Source of the DNA: Myxococcales bacterium
Lineage (GTDB): Bacteria; Myxococcota_A; Polyangia; Polyangiales; Ga0077539
NCBI GenBank assembly: GCA_030652255.1
Contig: JAUSAZ010000210.1
Coordinates: 62,001-126,000 of the forward strand
Length of the DNA: 64,000 nucleotides
Reading direction: 5' to 3'
Numbering within the stretch: position 1 is the stretch's first letter; each line of letters opens with the position of its first letter. Position numbers and translations under genes: made by a program. The notes under the pieces were generated by a model. That model was not told the DNA's origin, searched no databases, and saw only the letters and a program-made list of their open reading frames with translations. Shown one piece after another: positions 8,488-17,146 of this stretch.

Positions 8488-10200
8488 GTGCTGACCCACT
8501 GTCCGTACTGCAACGCTCGCCTCGACCCATCGGCGTCCCGCTGCCCGGTGTGCAAAGCCTCGCTCGCCAACGCCCGCCCGCTCCCTGCGCCGGGGCCCTC
8601 CGCGCGCCCTGGTGCTCCGTCGGCGCGGGTCGTCCCCTCGCGGCTCAACCTCGGCGCGCCGCCCAACGCGCGGGTGCCCGGCGTACCTTCGCAGCCTCCC
8701 TCCGCGAGCCCCCGGCCGCCGCCGTCGCCCGCTCGTCCGTCGTCCGCGGTGCCGTCCCCGCCGCGGCCCTCGCCCGCGCTGCCGAAGCCCCCGCCGAAGC
8801 CGGTGCTGGAGGACGACGACGTCGAGACGCTGAGCGCGCTCACCAACCCGCAGCTCCGACTCTCTGCGGGCGAGTGGCTGCGCGATCGCTTCCAGCTCAC
8901 CACGCGCCTCGGCGAGGGCCTCTTCGGCACCACCTGGCGCGCCCTCGACACCACCGGCGGCGCCGACGTCGCGGTCAAGGTCATGGGCTCGCTGCTGCTG
9001 CTCAACGAGGGCGAGCGGAGGGACTTCCACGGCAAGTGCGAGATGTTCACCCGGCGCGCGCTCGCGGGCTGCGTGCTGCCCTCCGACGTGGTGCTGGCCC
9101 CGGGCTGCGTGGCGGTCGTGAGCCCGCTGGTCGACGGGGTGTCGCTGCGGGCGGTGCTCTCCGCGCGCCGCGCCACGGGCTCGGCGCTCTCGACCGAGGA
9201 GGCGCTGCGCGTCGTCCACTCGCTGGTGCTCGCGCTCCAGGCGATGCACACCGCCTCGCCGCACGGGCTGCTGCGGCCCGAGAACGTGATGGTCACCGCG
9301 AAGGGCCTGCTCCTGACGGACGGCATCCTCGGCGTGTGCATCCCCCCCGATCGGCTCGTGGAGCGCGTGCGCGCCGCCCAATCCGAGGCGATGCCCTACC
9401 TCGCGCCCGAGGTGCTCGCGGGCCGACGACCGACCGCGAGCGCGGACCTCTACGCCCTCGGCGCGATGACCACCGAGGTCATCGGCGGCGCCACCCCCGA
9501 CCGCGGACCGGACCTCACGTCCTTCACGCCCGAGCTTCGCCGCGCGGTCGCCACGCTGCTCGATCGCGAGCCCGGTCGGCGCCCGGCCGGGAGCCGCATG
9601 CTCCTCGACGCGCTCTCGGCCATGGCCGGGCTACCGCAACGGCCCGCCGATCCGCCGCTGCCGCTGCCCGAGCACGTCGCGCTGCGCACCCCGGCTACCC
9701 CGCCCGCGCCTACGCGCTCGTCGGCGTCCTCGTCGTCGGCGTCCCGGCTGCCAACCGTCGCGCCGGTCTCCGAGCCGCCGCCCGACGTCGCCCAGGGGCG
9801 CCTCGGCAGCGCCACCGCGTCCATTCCCCTGCTGGTCAACCCGCGGCTGCCGGTGCCCATCACGGCCTCCGGGCCGCCGCCGGACCTCGCGGTGCGCTCG
9901 GGCCCGCCCGGCGGGCTCACGCTGCCGCCGCTGCGCAACACGCCCGTCGCCCCGGTGAAGACCCGGCTGCTCCCGCCGCTTCAGGCGCAGCGCCCGCCGA
10001 TGCCCGAGCCGGAGGCAGAGACGGTCATGCGCCCGGCGCCGCAGCGGCCCGCGCCCACCCCGAGCGCGCCGTCGCGCTCGCTGCGGGAAGACGACATGAT
10101 CGACCCGAAGCTGCTCCGCGCGGCGAAGATGCTCGACGCCGAGCGCCGGGTGCCACGACCCGAGACGCTCGAGGAGATCGACCTGATCGACGACGATTGA
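8488..10200 (+). CDS. Zinc-ribbon protein with degenerate Ser/Thr kinase domain (likely pseudokinase)
   Basis: A 570-residue cytoplasmic protein. Residues 4-26 form a zinc ribbon (CPYCNARL and CPVCKASL). A Pro-rich linker runs to about 110. Residues 130-390 have a protein-kinase fold: GEGLFGTTW as the glycine loop and VAVKVM with the ATP-anchoring Lys. The catalytic loop reads HGLLRPENV instead of HRDxKPxN, so the catalytic Asp is missing, and the DFG position reads TDGIL. The C-terminal 180 residues are Pro-rich and disordered, ending in an acidic tail. Start is GTG after GGAGGG. Ribbon-kinase proteins are common in Myxococcota; this one probably acts by binding and not by phosphotransfer. 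Confidence 0.8.
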   Translation: MLTHCPYCNARLDPSASRCPVCKASLANARPLPAPGPSARPGAPSARVVPSRLNLGAPPNARVPGVPSQPPSASPRPPPSPARPSSAVPSPPRPSPALPKPPPKPVLEDDDVETLSALTNPQLRLSAGEWLRDRFQLTTRLGEGLFGTTWRALDTTGGADVAVKVMGSLLLLNEGERRDFHGKCEMFTRRALAGCVLPSDVVLAPGCVAVVSPLVDGVSLRAVLSARRATGSALSTEEALRVVHSLVLALQAMHTASPHGLLRPENVMVTAKGLLLTDGILGVCIPPDRLVERVRAAQSEAMPYLAPEVLAGRRPTASADLYALGAMTTEVIGGATPDRGPDLTSFTPELRRAVATLLDREPGRRPAGSRMLLDALSAMAGLPQRPADPPLPLPEHVALRTPATPPAPTRSSASSSSASRLPTVAPVSEPPPDVAQGRLGSATASIPLLVNPRLPVPITASGPPPDLAVRSGPPGGLTLPPLRNTPVAPVKTRLLPPLQAQRPPMPEPEAETVMRPAPQRPAPTPSAPSRSLREDDMIDPKLLRAAKMLDAERRVPRPETLEEIDLIDDD

Positions 10201-10246
10201 GTGTGGGAGGGAGAGAAGGGGAGGCGGGGGCCGCGGGCGGCGGCGA

Positions 10247-10579
10247 TCAGCCCAGGTGGGACTCGAACATCGCGACGAGCTTCGACTCCGGGGCGAGGCC
10301 CACCGAGCGACCGACCTCGCGGCCGCCCTTGAAGAGGATCACCGTCGGCACGCCGCGGATGCCGAGGCTGGCGGGCGTCTGCGGGGAGTCGTCGATGTCG
10401 ATCTTGGCGACCTTGAGGCGGCCGGAGTAGCCGTTGGCGATCTTGTCGACGATGGGTGAGAGGGCCTTGCAGGGGCCGCACCACGTCGCGGTGAAGTCGA
10501 GGAGCACGGGCACGTCGGACTTCAGCACCTCGGCGTCGAAGGTCTGATCGGTGACGGTCTTCACAAGGTCTGATGCCAT
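10247..10579 (-). CDS. trxA: Thioredoxin
   Basis: A 110-residue thiol-disulfide oxidoreductase. The active site FTATWCGPCKALSP carries the classic WCGPC pair, and the cis-Pro region is GIRGVPTVILF. Standard length and no export signal, so it is the cytoplasmic thioredoxin reduced by thioredoxin reductase (not in this window). It converges with the pseudokinase gene, and follows the DHH-like gene by 78 bases, which contain a possible promoter. Confidence 0.96.
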   Translation of the reverse strand: MASDLVKTVTDQTFDAEVLKSDVPVLLDFTATWCGPCKALSPIVDKIANGYSGRLKVAKIDIDDSPQTPASLGIRGVPTVILFKGGREVGRSVGLAPESKLVAMFESHLG

Positions 10580-10632
10580 GGTTGGGTTCCTTCATCGACG
10601 CGCGGGCGCGTCAGGGGGTTAGCGATCGGCCC

Positions 10633-10661
10633 ACGATGGTGCGCGCTCAACACGCTGTCAA
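10633..10661 (-). promoter_or_regulatory. Possible sigma-70 promoter for trxA
   Basis: On the minus strand a perfect TTGACA (complement of 10656-10661) is followed, after 17 bases, by CATCGT (complement of 10633-10638), which matches the -10 consensus at three of six bases. It overlaps the stop codon of the upstream gene and would give a leader of about 50 bases to trxA. The -10 is weak, so this is tentative. Confidence 0.35.
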
Positions 10662-11557
10662 TCGATCCGGCACGCGGCGGTGGACGCGAGCACGACCGCC
10701 TCGACGATGTCGAACACCTCGTCCGGCGTGAGCCGGCTGCGCGACCCGTCGGCGTTGCGTGGCGCGCCGCCGACGGTGCTCCCGCCGCCCCAGCCGCGCT
10801 CGCGATCGTTGAGCGCCGCGAGGATGGCGCGCACGGGGAAGAACTTCACGAACTCGGAGCGCTTCGCGACGGTGTAGGCGTGCGAGCCGTCGCGGAGCGC
10901 GGAGTGGATGAGCACCCGCTGGTGCCCGTCGGCGAAGAGCCGGGCGTGGGCGCGGTAGCCGAGGCTCTCCACGAGCTCCCAGCCGGTGCCCTCGCGCAGC
11001 ACCCGGTAGCGGTGGTCGACGACGAAGCCCGTCGTGTACGCCTGCGACGCGCCGTCGGCGTACACCGAGATGCGCCGACCCACCTCGTCGAGGAGGGCGC
11101 GCAGGCCCGCGTTGTCGAGGGTGTAGTAGCTCCCGTCGGCGCGGGCGCGAAGCTCGGGCTCGGAGAGCCACTCGACGATGGTGGGCATGTCGCCCGCGAG
11201 CGGGTACGCGCCGGCGTGGGCGTCGAGCAGGCCCGCGCACAGCACGAGGCGGTTGATGAGCGGCTCCTGCGCGCGGTCGATGTGACGGAGCAGCCAGACC
11301 GCGAGGGCGGTGTCGAGGTCGACGTCGTTGAGGAAGACGACGAGCTCGCGCGGCTTGAGGCCGAGGGCGATGGCGTCGTGCACCTGCTCGGCGGTGCTGC
11401 GTGTGGCGTGGCGCACGCAGTCGCCGTGGTGGTCGAAGCTGTAGCGCTCGCACTCCGCGTCGATGCGCGGGCCGAGGACGTAGCCGTCCAGGGCGATGCT
11501 GCGAGGCGGAAGCTCGTCGAAGCCGACGATGCGTCCTCGCTCGATAACGATCTCCAT
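10658..11557 (-). CDS. Conserved protein with DHH-like metal-site motifs, function unknown
   Basis: A 299-residue soluble protein. Near residue 42 it has FDHHGDCVRHA, and near residue 77 FLNDVDLDTALAVWLL. Both resemble metal-binding motifs of DHH phosphoesterases (DHHG and the NDxDxD type), but they come in the reverse order from the usual DHH layout. The C-terminal part has no motif I recognise. Its start overlaps the stop of the membrane-protein gene by one base, so it is likely co-translated with it. Either a rearranged phosphoesterase or an unrelated metal protein is possible. Confidence 0.6.
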   Translation of the reverse strand: MEIVIERGRIVGFDELPPRSIALDGYVLGPRIDAECERYSFDHHGDCVRHATRSTAEQVHDAIALGLKPRELVVFLNDVDLDTALAVWLLRHIDRAQEPLINRLVLCAGLLDAHAGAYPLAGDMPTIVEWLSEPELRARADGSYYTLDNAGLRALLDEVGRRISVYADGASQAYTTGFVVDHRYRVLREGTGWELVESLGYRAHARLFADGHQRVLIHSALRDGSHAYTVAKRSEFVKFFPVRAILAALNDRERGWGGGSTVGGAPRNADGSRSRLTPDEVFDIVEAVVLASTAACRID

Positions 11558-13332
11558 CAGGGAAGCACCTCTCTCGTGCGCTCGTAGAGCAGCCAGTCGC
11601 GGCCCGGGTAGACCAGCCGGAAGCGGCTGGGCTCGCTCGCCGGCGCGTCAGGGACACCACGGCGCACCAGTACATAGTCGTAGTAACGACGATCGGGGTC
11701 TGCCACATCGAGGGACGCGGTCCACTCCCAGCGGGGCGGGAGCCGGGGCGGGCGCGCCGGGCCCTCGCGGTATCGGAAGGGCGACTGGGGGAAGTCGGCG
11801 AAGGAGAAGGTCGCGACCGCGCCGCCGCGCGCCTGGTAGTACGCCGCGGCGTGCAGGGTCGGGACGTTGGGCACCCACGGGCTCGACTGCGGCGACAGGA
11901 TCGCCACGAGCCGACGACCGGGCCGCGCCCGGGCGAGGGCCTCGTCGAGGTCGCCGAGCTCGTTGGCCTGCCACTGGATGAAGCGCGCGCGGAGGTCGAC
12001 GACGAAGCCCAGCGACGCCGCCGCGAGGGCGGCCACGAGCAGCCAGCCGCCGCGACCGAGCGAGCGCCTCGGGATCCAGAGCGGCAGGAGCAGCGCCGCG
12101 ATGAGCGGGAAGCGCGTGTGGATGGGCCAGATGAAGCCGTAGCTCGACGGGGTCACCACGTAGAGCGCGGCGCAGATCGCGGGCACCCACGCCAGCGACG
12201 GGCGCTCGGCGGGAGGGAGCGCGCCGGAGCCCGATCGCTCGAAGGCGAGGCCCGCGAGGGCGCCCACCGCGGCGAGCATCGACGCCCGGAAGGCGATCTC
12301 CGCCCACGTCGCCTCCGGCGGGGCCTCGGCGCCCCACAGCGCCACGAAGGTGCGGTGCCGCAGGAGATACACGGTCGCGAAGAGCGCCGCCCCGGCCAGC
12401 GCCGCCCAGCGAACCCTCGGGGGCTCAGCCTCGGCGACGGGGCGCTCACGCGACGCCAGCGCGACGGCCGCGAGGACCCCGAGGCCCCACGCGAGCAGCA
12501 GGCGCTCGTCCCGGTCGCCCGGTACGTCGAGGAGGGTGGTGCTGAGCTCCCGCGCGAGGCTCGCCACCGCGGGCCACTCGGCGTGGGGGACGGTGCCGAC
12601 GCCGCCCGCGAGGACGGTGGCGTCGTTGGCCGGGGAGCGCAGCACCCACAGCAGCGCCGCGAGCAGCGCGGGCCCGAGGAAGAGCACCTGCCGGAGGAGC
12701 GCGCGCAGGTCGGCGAGCGCGGTGCGCAGGCGGAGGGAGGGGAGCGAGAGCGTCGTGAGGACGCCGAGGCCCAGCACGCCGAAGGGGATCAGGTGGGAGT
12801 AGAAGGTCGCGAGGGCGAGCGCGCCGAGGGCGACCTGGCGGCGGGGCTCGGCGCGGCGCGAGGCGTCTGCAAACAGCCCGACGGCGACCAGAGCGAGCGG
12901 CACGCCGATGAGGAGGTTGAGGAAGCCGAGGAAGAACTGCGGGTTCCAGAGCAGGGGCCAGGAGAGGGCCGCGAGGCGCTCGTCGCCGCCCGTGCGCCGG
13001 AGCGCGAAGCGGAGCGCGTAGGGGATGGCGACCAGCGAGGCCGCGGCGAGGAGGCGCACCGCCCCTTCGGCGCCGAGCAACGCCGAGAGCGGGACCCCGA
13101 GCGCATACACGAGAAGGTATTGCGTGCGCGAGAGCGTGACCTCGAAGATCGCGTCGAGGGACGAGCCGAAGAGGAGGCGTCGCAGCACCGAGACGGCGGC
13201 GATGTGCTGCGGGAGGTCTTGCAGCGGCGCGTGCGCGGCGGCGTAGAGGGGGGTCGCGAGGCCCAGGGTCACCACCGCGAAGGCCGCCTCGAAGCCGACC
13301 CGCGCCCCGCGGAGGCGATCTCGCTGGGTCAC
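11557..13332 (-). CDS. Polytopic membrane protein, GT-C glycosyltransferase-like
   Basis: A 591-residue integral membrane protein with about ten or more hydrophobic segments, including LLAAASLVAIPYAL, LSWPLLWNPQFFLGFLNLL and GALALATFYSHLIPFGVLG. After the first segment comes a loop with HAPLQDLPQHIAA; an acidic residue and a His in the first outer loop are typical of GT-C enzymes that use polyprenyl-linked sugars. The C-terminal 150 residues are soluble, probably periplasmic. It overlaps both neighbours (four bases with the M16 gene, one with the DHH-like gene). The membrane topology is sure; the glycosyltransferase idea is an inference. Confidence 0.65.
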   Translation of the reverse strand: MTQRDRLRGARVGFEAAFAVVTLGLATPLYAAAHAPLQDLPQHIAAVSVLRRLLFGSSLDAIFEVTLSRTQYLLVYALGVPLSALLGAEGAVRLLAAASLVAIPYALRFALRRTGGDERLAALSWPLLWNPQFFLGFLNLLIGVPLALVAVGLFADASRRAEPRRQVALGALALATFYSHLIPFGVLGLGVLTTLSLPSLRLRTALADLRALLRQVLFLGPALLAALLWVLRSPANDATVLAGGVGTVPHAEWPAVASLARELSTTLLDVPGDRDERLLLAWGLGVLAAVALASRERPVAEAEPPRVRWAALAGAALFATVYLLRHRTFVALWGAEAPPEATWAEIAFRASMLAAVGALAGLAFERSGSGALPPAERPSLAWVPAICAALYVVTPSSYGFIWPIHTRFPLIAALLLPLWIPRRSLGRGGWLLVAALAAASLGFVVDLRARFIQWQANELGDLDEALARARPGRRLVAILSPQSSPWVPNVPTLHAAAYYQARGGAVATFSFADFPQSPFRYREGPARPPRLPPRWEWTASLDVADPDRRYYDYVLVRRGVPDAPASEPSRFRLVYPGRDWLLYERTREVLP

Positions 13333-14636
13333 GGCCCCACCGCCTTGCGCCAGCGGCCGCGGAAGTCCTTGAGCAGCGATCGGATGTCCCGGTCGTGCTT
13401 CGTGGCGCGCGGCCCGACGAGCACCACGTTGACCCGCGCCGGGTCGAGCACCCGCGCGGCGGCGGAGCGCACGTCCTCGGCGCGCAGCGCCATGAGCTCC
13501 TCGCGCCGGGCGTCGGGGCTGCGCCGCTGGCCGAAGAGCTCCGACGGGCCGTAGAAGTCGCAGAGGTCCTGCGCGTCGTCGTCGAGCGCGTCGAGGTCGA
13601 AGCCGAAGCGGCGCTTCGCCTTGTCGAGCTCGGCCTGCGTGGGCCCGGCCTCCGCGAGCTCGCGGAAGATCCCGAGCACCTCCTCGATGACCGCCCCGAC
13701 GGAGCCCCGCGCGACCGAGGCCGCGACGTCGATGACGCCCACCTCGGCGAAGCGCTCGATGTCCGCGGACACGTCGTAGGCGAGGCCCCGCTCCTCGCAG
13801 ACCTGGCGGTAGAGCCGGGTGGACATCCCGTCGTCGATCACCCGGAGGAGCATCTCCGTGGCCGATCCGCTCGGGTCGTCGAGGCCCTCGCAGGGGTACG
13901 CGAGGCGCAGCGCCGTCTGGCTCGCGGAGTGCGCGACGAGGGAGCGTCGGCCCCGCTTCAGGCGTCGGGTGTAGGGCTCCGCCGGCCGCAGCGGTCCGGC
14001 GGGGACGCCGCGCAGCGAGGCGCTCACCGCGGCGAGGAGCTCGTCGTGGGAGAGCGGGCCCGCGGCGCAGGCGACCATGTTGCCCGCGACGTAGTGGAGT
14101 GCGTGGTGCGCCCGGAGGTCGTCCTCGGTGAAGCGCGTGACGTTGCGCGCGGTGCCCGCGATGGGCGCGCCGAGCGGGTGCTTGCCGAACACCAGGCGCC
14201 GCGCGTGGTTGTCCGGCGAGATGTCGCGCCCGCGGTCGTCGACGTCCTCCAGGAGCTCCTCGCGCACGATGCCCACCTCCACCTTGCGGTCGGCGAACAC
14301 CGGGCGCGTGAGGATGCCGCCCAGGATGCCCGTGGCGGCGCCGAGCGCGTCCGGCGGCGCGCTCAGCTCGAACATGGTGAAGTCCGAGTGGGTGGCGGCG
14401 TTCATCGAGCCGCCGAGGGACTCCACGGCGTCGTTGACCAGCGCCGCCGTGGGCAGCGCCGCCGAGCCGCGGAAGAGCATGTGCTCGAGGAAGTGCGAGA
14501 GGCCGTTGTGCCGGGGGCGCTCGTGCCGGGAGCCCACGTGCACGTAGACGGAGGTCACCGCCCGGTGCAGGTGCGGGCGGTGGATCGTGAGGACGCGCAG
14601 CCCGTTGTCGAGCCGGTGCGTACGGACGTCGTGCAT
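13329..14636 (-). CDS. M16-family zinc metallopeptidase
   Basis: A 435-residue pitrilysin-type peptidase. The inverted zinc motif HFLEH lies in LSHFLEHMLFRGS near residue 46. It is followed by the usual N-domain (GGSMNAATHSDFTMFEL) and, in the second half, the inactive-like domain that in bacterial M16B proteins closes the chamber (GLAYDVSADIERFAEVGV). No signal peptide is seen, so the protein is probably cytoplasmic, although M16B homologues are also found outside. It lies 13 bases after the PpiD-like gene and overlaps the membrane-protein gene by four, in one minus-strand transcript. Confidence 0.88.
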   Translation of the reverse strand: MHDVRTHRLDNGLRVLTIHRPHLHRAVTSVYVHVGSRHERPRHNGLSHFLEHMLFRGSAALPTAALVNDAVESLGGSMNAATHSDFTMFELSAPPDALGAATGILGGILTRPVFADRKVEVGIVREELLEDVDDRGRDISPDNHARRLVFGKHPLGAPIAGTARNVTRFTEDDLRAHHALHYVAGNMVACAAGPLSHDELLAAVSASLRGVPAGPLRPAEPYTRRLKRGRRSLVAHSASQTALRLAYPCEGLDDPSGSATEMLLRVIDDGMSTRLYRQVCEERGLAYDVSADIERFAEVGVIDVAASVARGSVGAVIEEVLGIFRELAEAGPTQAELDKAKRRFGFDLDALDDDAQDLCDFYGPSELFGQRRSPDARREELMALRAEDVRSAAARVLDPARVNVVLVGPRATKHDRDIRSLLKDFRGRWRKAVGP

Positions 14637-14649
14637 CAGCGCGAGGGGG

Positions 14650-16392
14650 TCAGTTGCCGTCCTCGCCGGCAGCGGGGGCGCGGAGCCGCGGCGAGTTGCC
14701 GATGCGCACCTGGCCGTCGTGCTCGGCCTCCTGGCGCAGGCGGGTGACGTACTGCACGAGCACGTCGCGCTGGCGCGCGGCGAGCGCCGAGGCGTTCACC
14801 GACGAGAGCAGCTCCTGGCGCTGGCGGCCGAACTCCTCGCGGGTGGCCACCGTGCGGCTGCCGTCCTTGAAGCGCATCACGAACCAGTCCTCGCCGGCCT
14901 GCACCGGCTCGCGGACGAGCGGGCTCTGCTGGGTGAGGGAGAACGCCACGGAGGTGAGCATCTCGGCGCGCTCGACGTCGTTCACCACGAAGCCGTTGCG
15001 CGCGAAGACCTCGCTGTCCTGCAACGCCGGGACGCCGAGGTCGGCGCGCTCGACGGGGGCGAGCGAGACGTTGTTCGCGAGCGTCACCGCCGCGGGCACC
15101 TCGCCGCGGAAGAACTCCCGCATCGCCGCCGCGCGCACCTGGGTGCCGGCCGCGTCGAGGCTGGTCGCGGTGCGCAGGGTCTCGAGCGCGGCGCGGGCCG
15201 CCTCGCGGGAGAGCTCGGCGCCGCGGGTCTCGCGGAAGAGGGTGCGCGCGATGTCGCGCTTGGCCTCGGCCTCGGGCACGTCGCCCTCGCGGAACGAGAG
15301 CATCTGGATGATGTGCGCGCCAAAGGGCGTCTCGGTCACCGGCGAGATGGCGTTGGGAGCGAGGGCCGTCGCGGCGCGCACGAAGCCCGCGTCGAAGTTG
15401 CTGCCCTCGACCGCGGTCCACGGGAGCATGCCGCCCTCGCGCCAGTTGCCGGGGTCGTCGGAGAAGAGGCGCGCGAGGCGCACGAAGTCGCCGCCCGCGA
15501 CGAGCTGCGCCCGGATGGCCTCGGCCCTCGCGCGGACCTCCGCCTTCTGCGCGTCCGTCGCGCCCTCCGGGTACTTCACCAGGATGTGCCGCGCGCGGAA
15601 CTCCCGGCGCAGGCCGCGCAGGCTCTCGCGCCGCCGCTCCCACTGCCGCTGGATCTCATCGGCGTGCTGGCCCGCCCAGGCCTCGACCTGCGCCGGGTCG
15701 TCGTCGCGCACCAGGGCCCGGTAGAAGTTGAGGTTGAAGCGGATGAAGCGCACCGCCATCTGGTCGTGGGTGCGCTGGTAGTCGCGCCACATGTCCTCGT
15801 CGGAGAGCTGCACCGTCGCGCGCACCGTGTCGCGCATCCGCTGCGCGAGCATCTCGCGCACCATGGACTCGCGGAGGTTGGCGACGGTGCGGCGGAACAG
15901 CCGCCGCGCGACGCGCTCGAACTGCGTGAAGTCGAAGCGGTCGCCGACGCCGCCGCAGGACGACGGGGGCAGCTCGACGCGGCCCGACTGCACGCCCAGC
16001 ACGGCCTCCGCGCCGACGCCCACGGACGCGTAGAAGCGGCAGTTGCGGAACTCCTCGTTGACCATCTCCTCGGTCACGCGCATGCCGAGGCGCTCGGCCT
16101 CGTGGGCCAGGAGCTCCCGCTCGATGAGCCCGTCGAGCGCGCCCTGGCGGATGGCGCCCGCGACCGCGGGGTTCTCCTCCGTGGCGCGCATGATGCGGGG
16201 CACCATGCCGGCCGCCGCGACGAAGTCGCTCTCGCTCAGCGTGTGGCCATACACCCTGGCCGCGTAGGTGACCTTCAGGCTCCCCTCGGAGCAGCCCTGC
16301 GAGCCTGGCCCCACACCGAAGATGGCCGCGACGGACGCGATCATGACGACGAGGAAGAAGTAGTTGGAGTGCCGACGGAATCCTTCCAGCAT
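14650..16392 (-). CDS. PpiD/SurA-like periplasmic folding factor with parvulin domain
   Basis: A 580-residue protein anchored by a single N-terminal membrane segment (NYFFLVVMIASVAAIFGVGP). A SurA-type helical chaperone region follows, then a parvulin peptidyl-prolyl isomerase domain at about 265-365 with RARHILVKYPEGAT, FVRLARLFSDDPG and GGMLPW. That layout is the PpiD one: an inner-membrane protein helping secreted proteins fold. It is the first gene of a minus-strand run (PpiD-like, M16, membrane protein, DHH-like) and diverges from rpsO. Confidence 0.85.
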   Translation of the reverse strand: MLEGFRRHSNYFFLVVMIASVAAIFGVGPGSQGCSEGSLKVTYAARVYGHTLSESDFVAAAGMVPRIMRATEENPAVAGAIRQGALDGLIERELLAHEAERLGMRVTEEMVNEEFRNCRFYASVGVGAEAVLGVQSGRVELPPSSCGGVGDRFDFTQFERVARRLFRRTVANLRESMVREMLAQRMRDTVRATVQLSDEDMWRDYQRTHDQMAVRFIRFNLNFYRALVRDDDPAQVEAWAGQHADEIQRQWERRRESLRGLRREFRARHILVKYPEGATDAQKAEVRARAEAIRAQLVAGGDFVRLARLFSDDPGNWREGGMLPWTAVEGSNFDAGFVRAATALAPNAISPVTETPFGAHIIQMLSFREGDVPEAEAKRDIARTLFRETRGAELSREAARAALETLRTATSLDAAGTQVRAAAMREFFRGEVPAAVTLANNVSLAPVERADLGVPALQDSEVFARNGFVVNDVERAEMLTSVAFSLTQQSPLVREPVQAGEDWFVMRFKDGSRTVATREEFGRQRQELLSSVNASALAARQRDVLVQYVTRLRQEAEHDGQVRIGNSPRLRAPAAGEDGN

Positions 16393-16530
16393 TGATAACC
16401 GCTCGCATCGGGCGCTCGGCCCGGTTTAGGACACCGTGGAGGCCCTACCGGGGCGTCGCAGTCTCGACGTCCCCCGGTGAAGACCCCCGAACGGGGCATC
16501 AGGCGCCCGCACTAACACATCGGTGGGTGA

Positions 16531-16558
16531 TTGACACCTGTCCATAAGCGGAGATACT
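16531..16558 (+). promoter_or_regulatory. Sigma-70-type promoter of rpsO
   Basis: A perfect -35 TTGACA (16531-16536), a 16-base spacer and GATACT (16553-16558, four of six bases of TATAAT). It lies 33 bases before the rpsO ATG, so transcription would start near 16565 and include the AAGGAA ribosome site at 16577-16582. This is the clearest housekeeping promoter in the window. Confidence 0.7.
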
Positions 16559-16590
16559 CCGCGCCCGTTTTCGAGTAAGGAACGCACAAC

Positions 16591-16860
16591 ATGTCGCTGC
16601 ACACGTCCATCAAGACCGAAATCATCGAGAAGTTCCGTCAGACCGAGGGGGATACCGGCTCCCCCCAGGTGCAGATCGCACTGCTCTCGGCCCGCATCTC
16701 CCAGCTCCAGGGTCACTTCGAGACCCACAAGAAGGACCACCACTCGCGCCGCGGGCTGCTGAAGATGGTCGGCCAGCGCCGCCGCCTGCTCGACTACCTC
16801 AAGAGCAAGGACGTCGCGGGCTACCGGAAGATCATCTCCGAGCTCAACCTCCGCAAGTAG
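16591..16860 (+). CDS. rpsO: 30S ribosomal protein S15
   Basis: An 89-residue primary 16S rRNA-binding protein of the small subunit platform. [18 protein letters not shown] and [15 protein letters not shown] are characteristic. The ATG has an AAGGAA ribosome site at eight bases, and a strong promoter lies just upstream. As in most bacteria it is followed by pnp, with a hairpin in between. In Escherichia coli S15 represses its own translation; nothing here shows whether that happens. Confidence 0.98.
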   Translation: MSLHTSIKTEIIEKFRQTEGDTGSPQVQIALLSARISQLQGHFETHKKDHHSRRGLLKMVGQRRRLLDYLKSKDVAGYRKIISELNLRK

Positions 16861-16886
16861 GTCCGCCGGAGCCTTCAGCCCACCCC

Positions 16887-16911
16887 CGCCTCACCCCTCA
16901 CCGGTGGGGCG
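16887..16911 (+). terminator. Hairpin between rpsO and pnp
   Basis: A nine-base stem, CGCCTCACC (16887-16895) with GGTGGGGCG (16903-16911), one G-T pair, and a seven-base loop. It is followed within ten bases by GTGTTTT. It lies 27 bases after the rpsO stop. It could be a partial terminator or, as known for rpsO-pnp in enterobacteria, a processing and stability hairpin. Confidence 0.5.
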
Positions 16912-17146
16912 TCGGTGTTTTCGGGGTACACCCCTCCGCGGTGCGGGGCGCACGTCGGCGCGCCCACGATCACCGCGAGGCTTCGATCGACCCTGTCGCT
17001 CCGGTCTTCGCTTCGTGTGCGCGCCGCGGGTCTCAACCCCCCCGCCGTCCGCGCCCAGGAATCGAGGACACCGAACGACCCGATCGACCCCGCCCGTTCT
17101 CTCGCACGCCACCCAAACTCGGGCCGACGAGACAGAGGCTTCGGAC

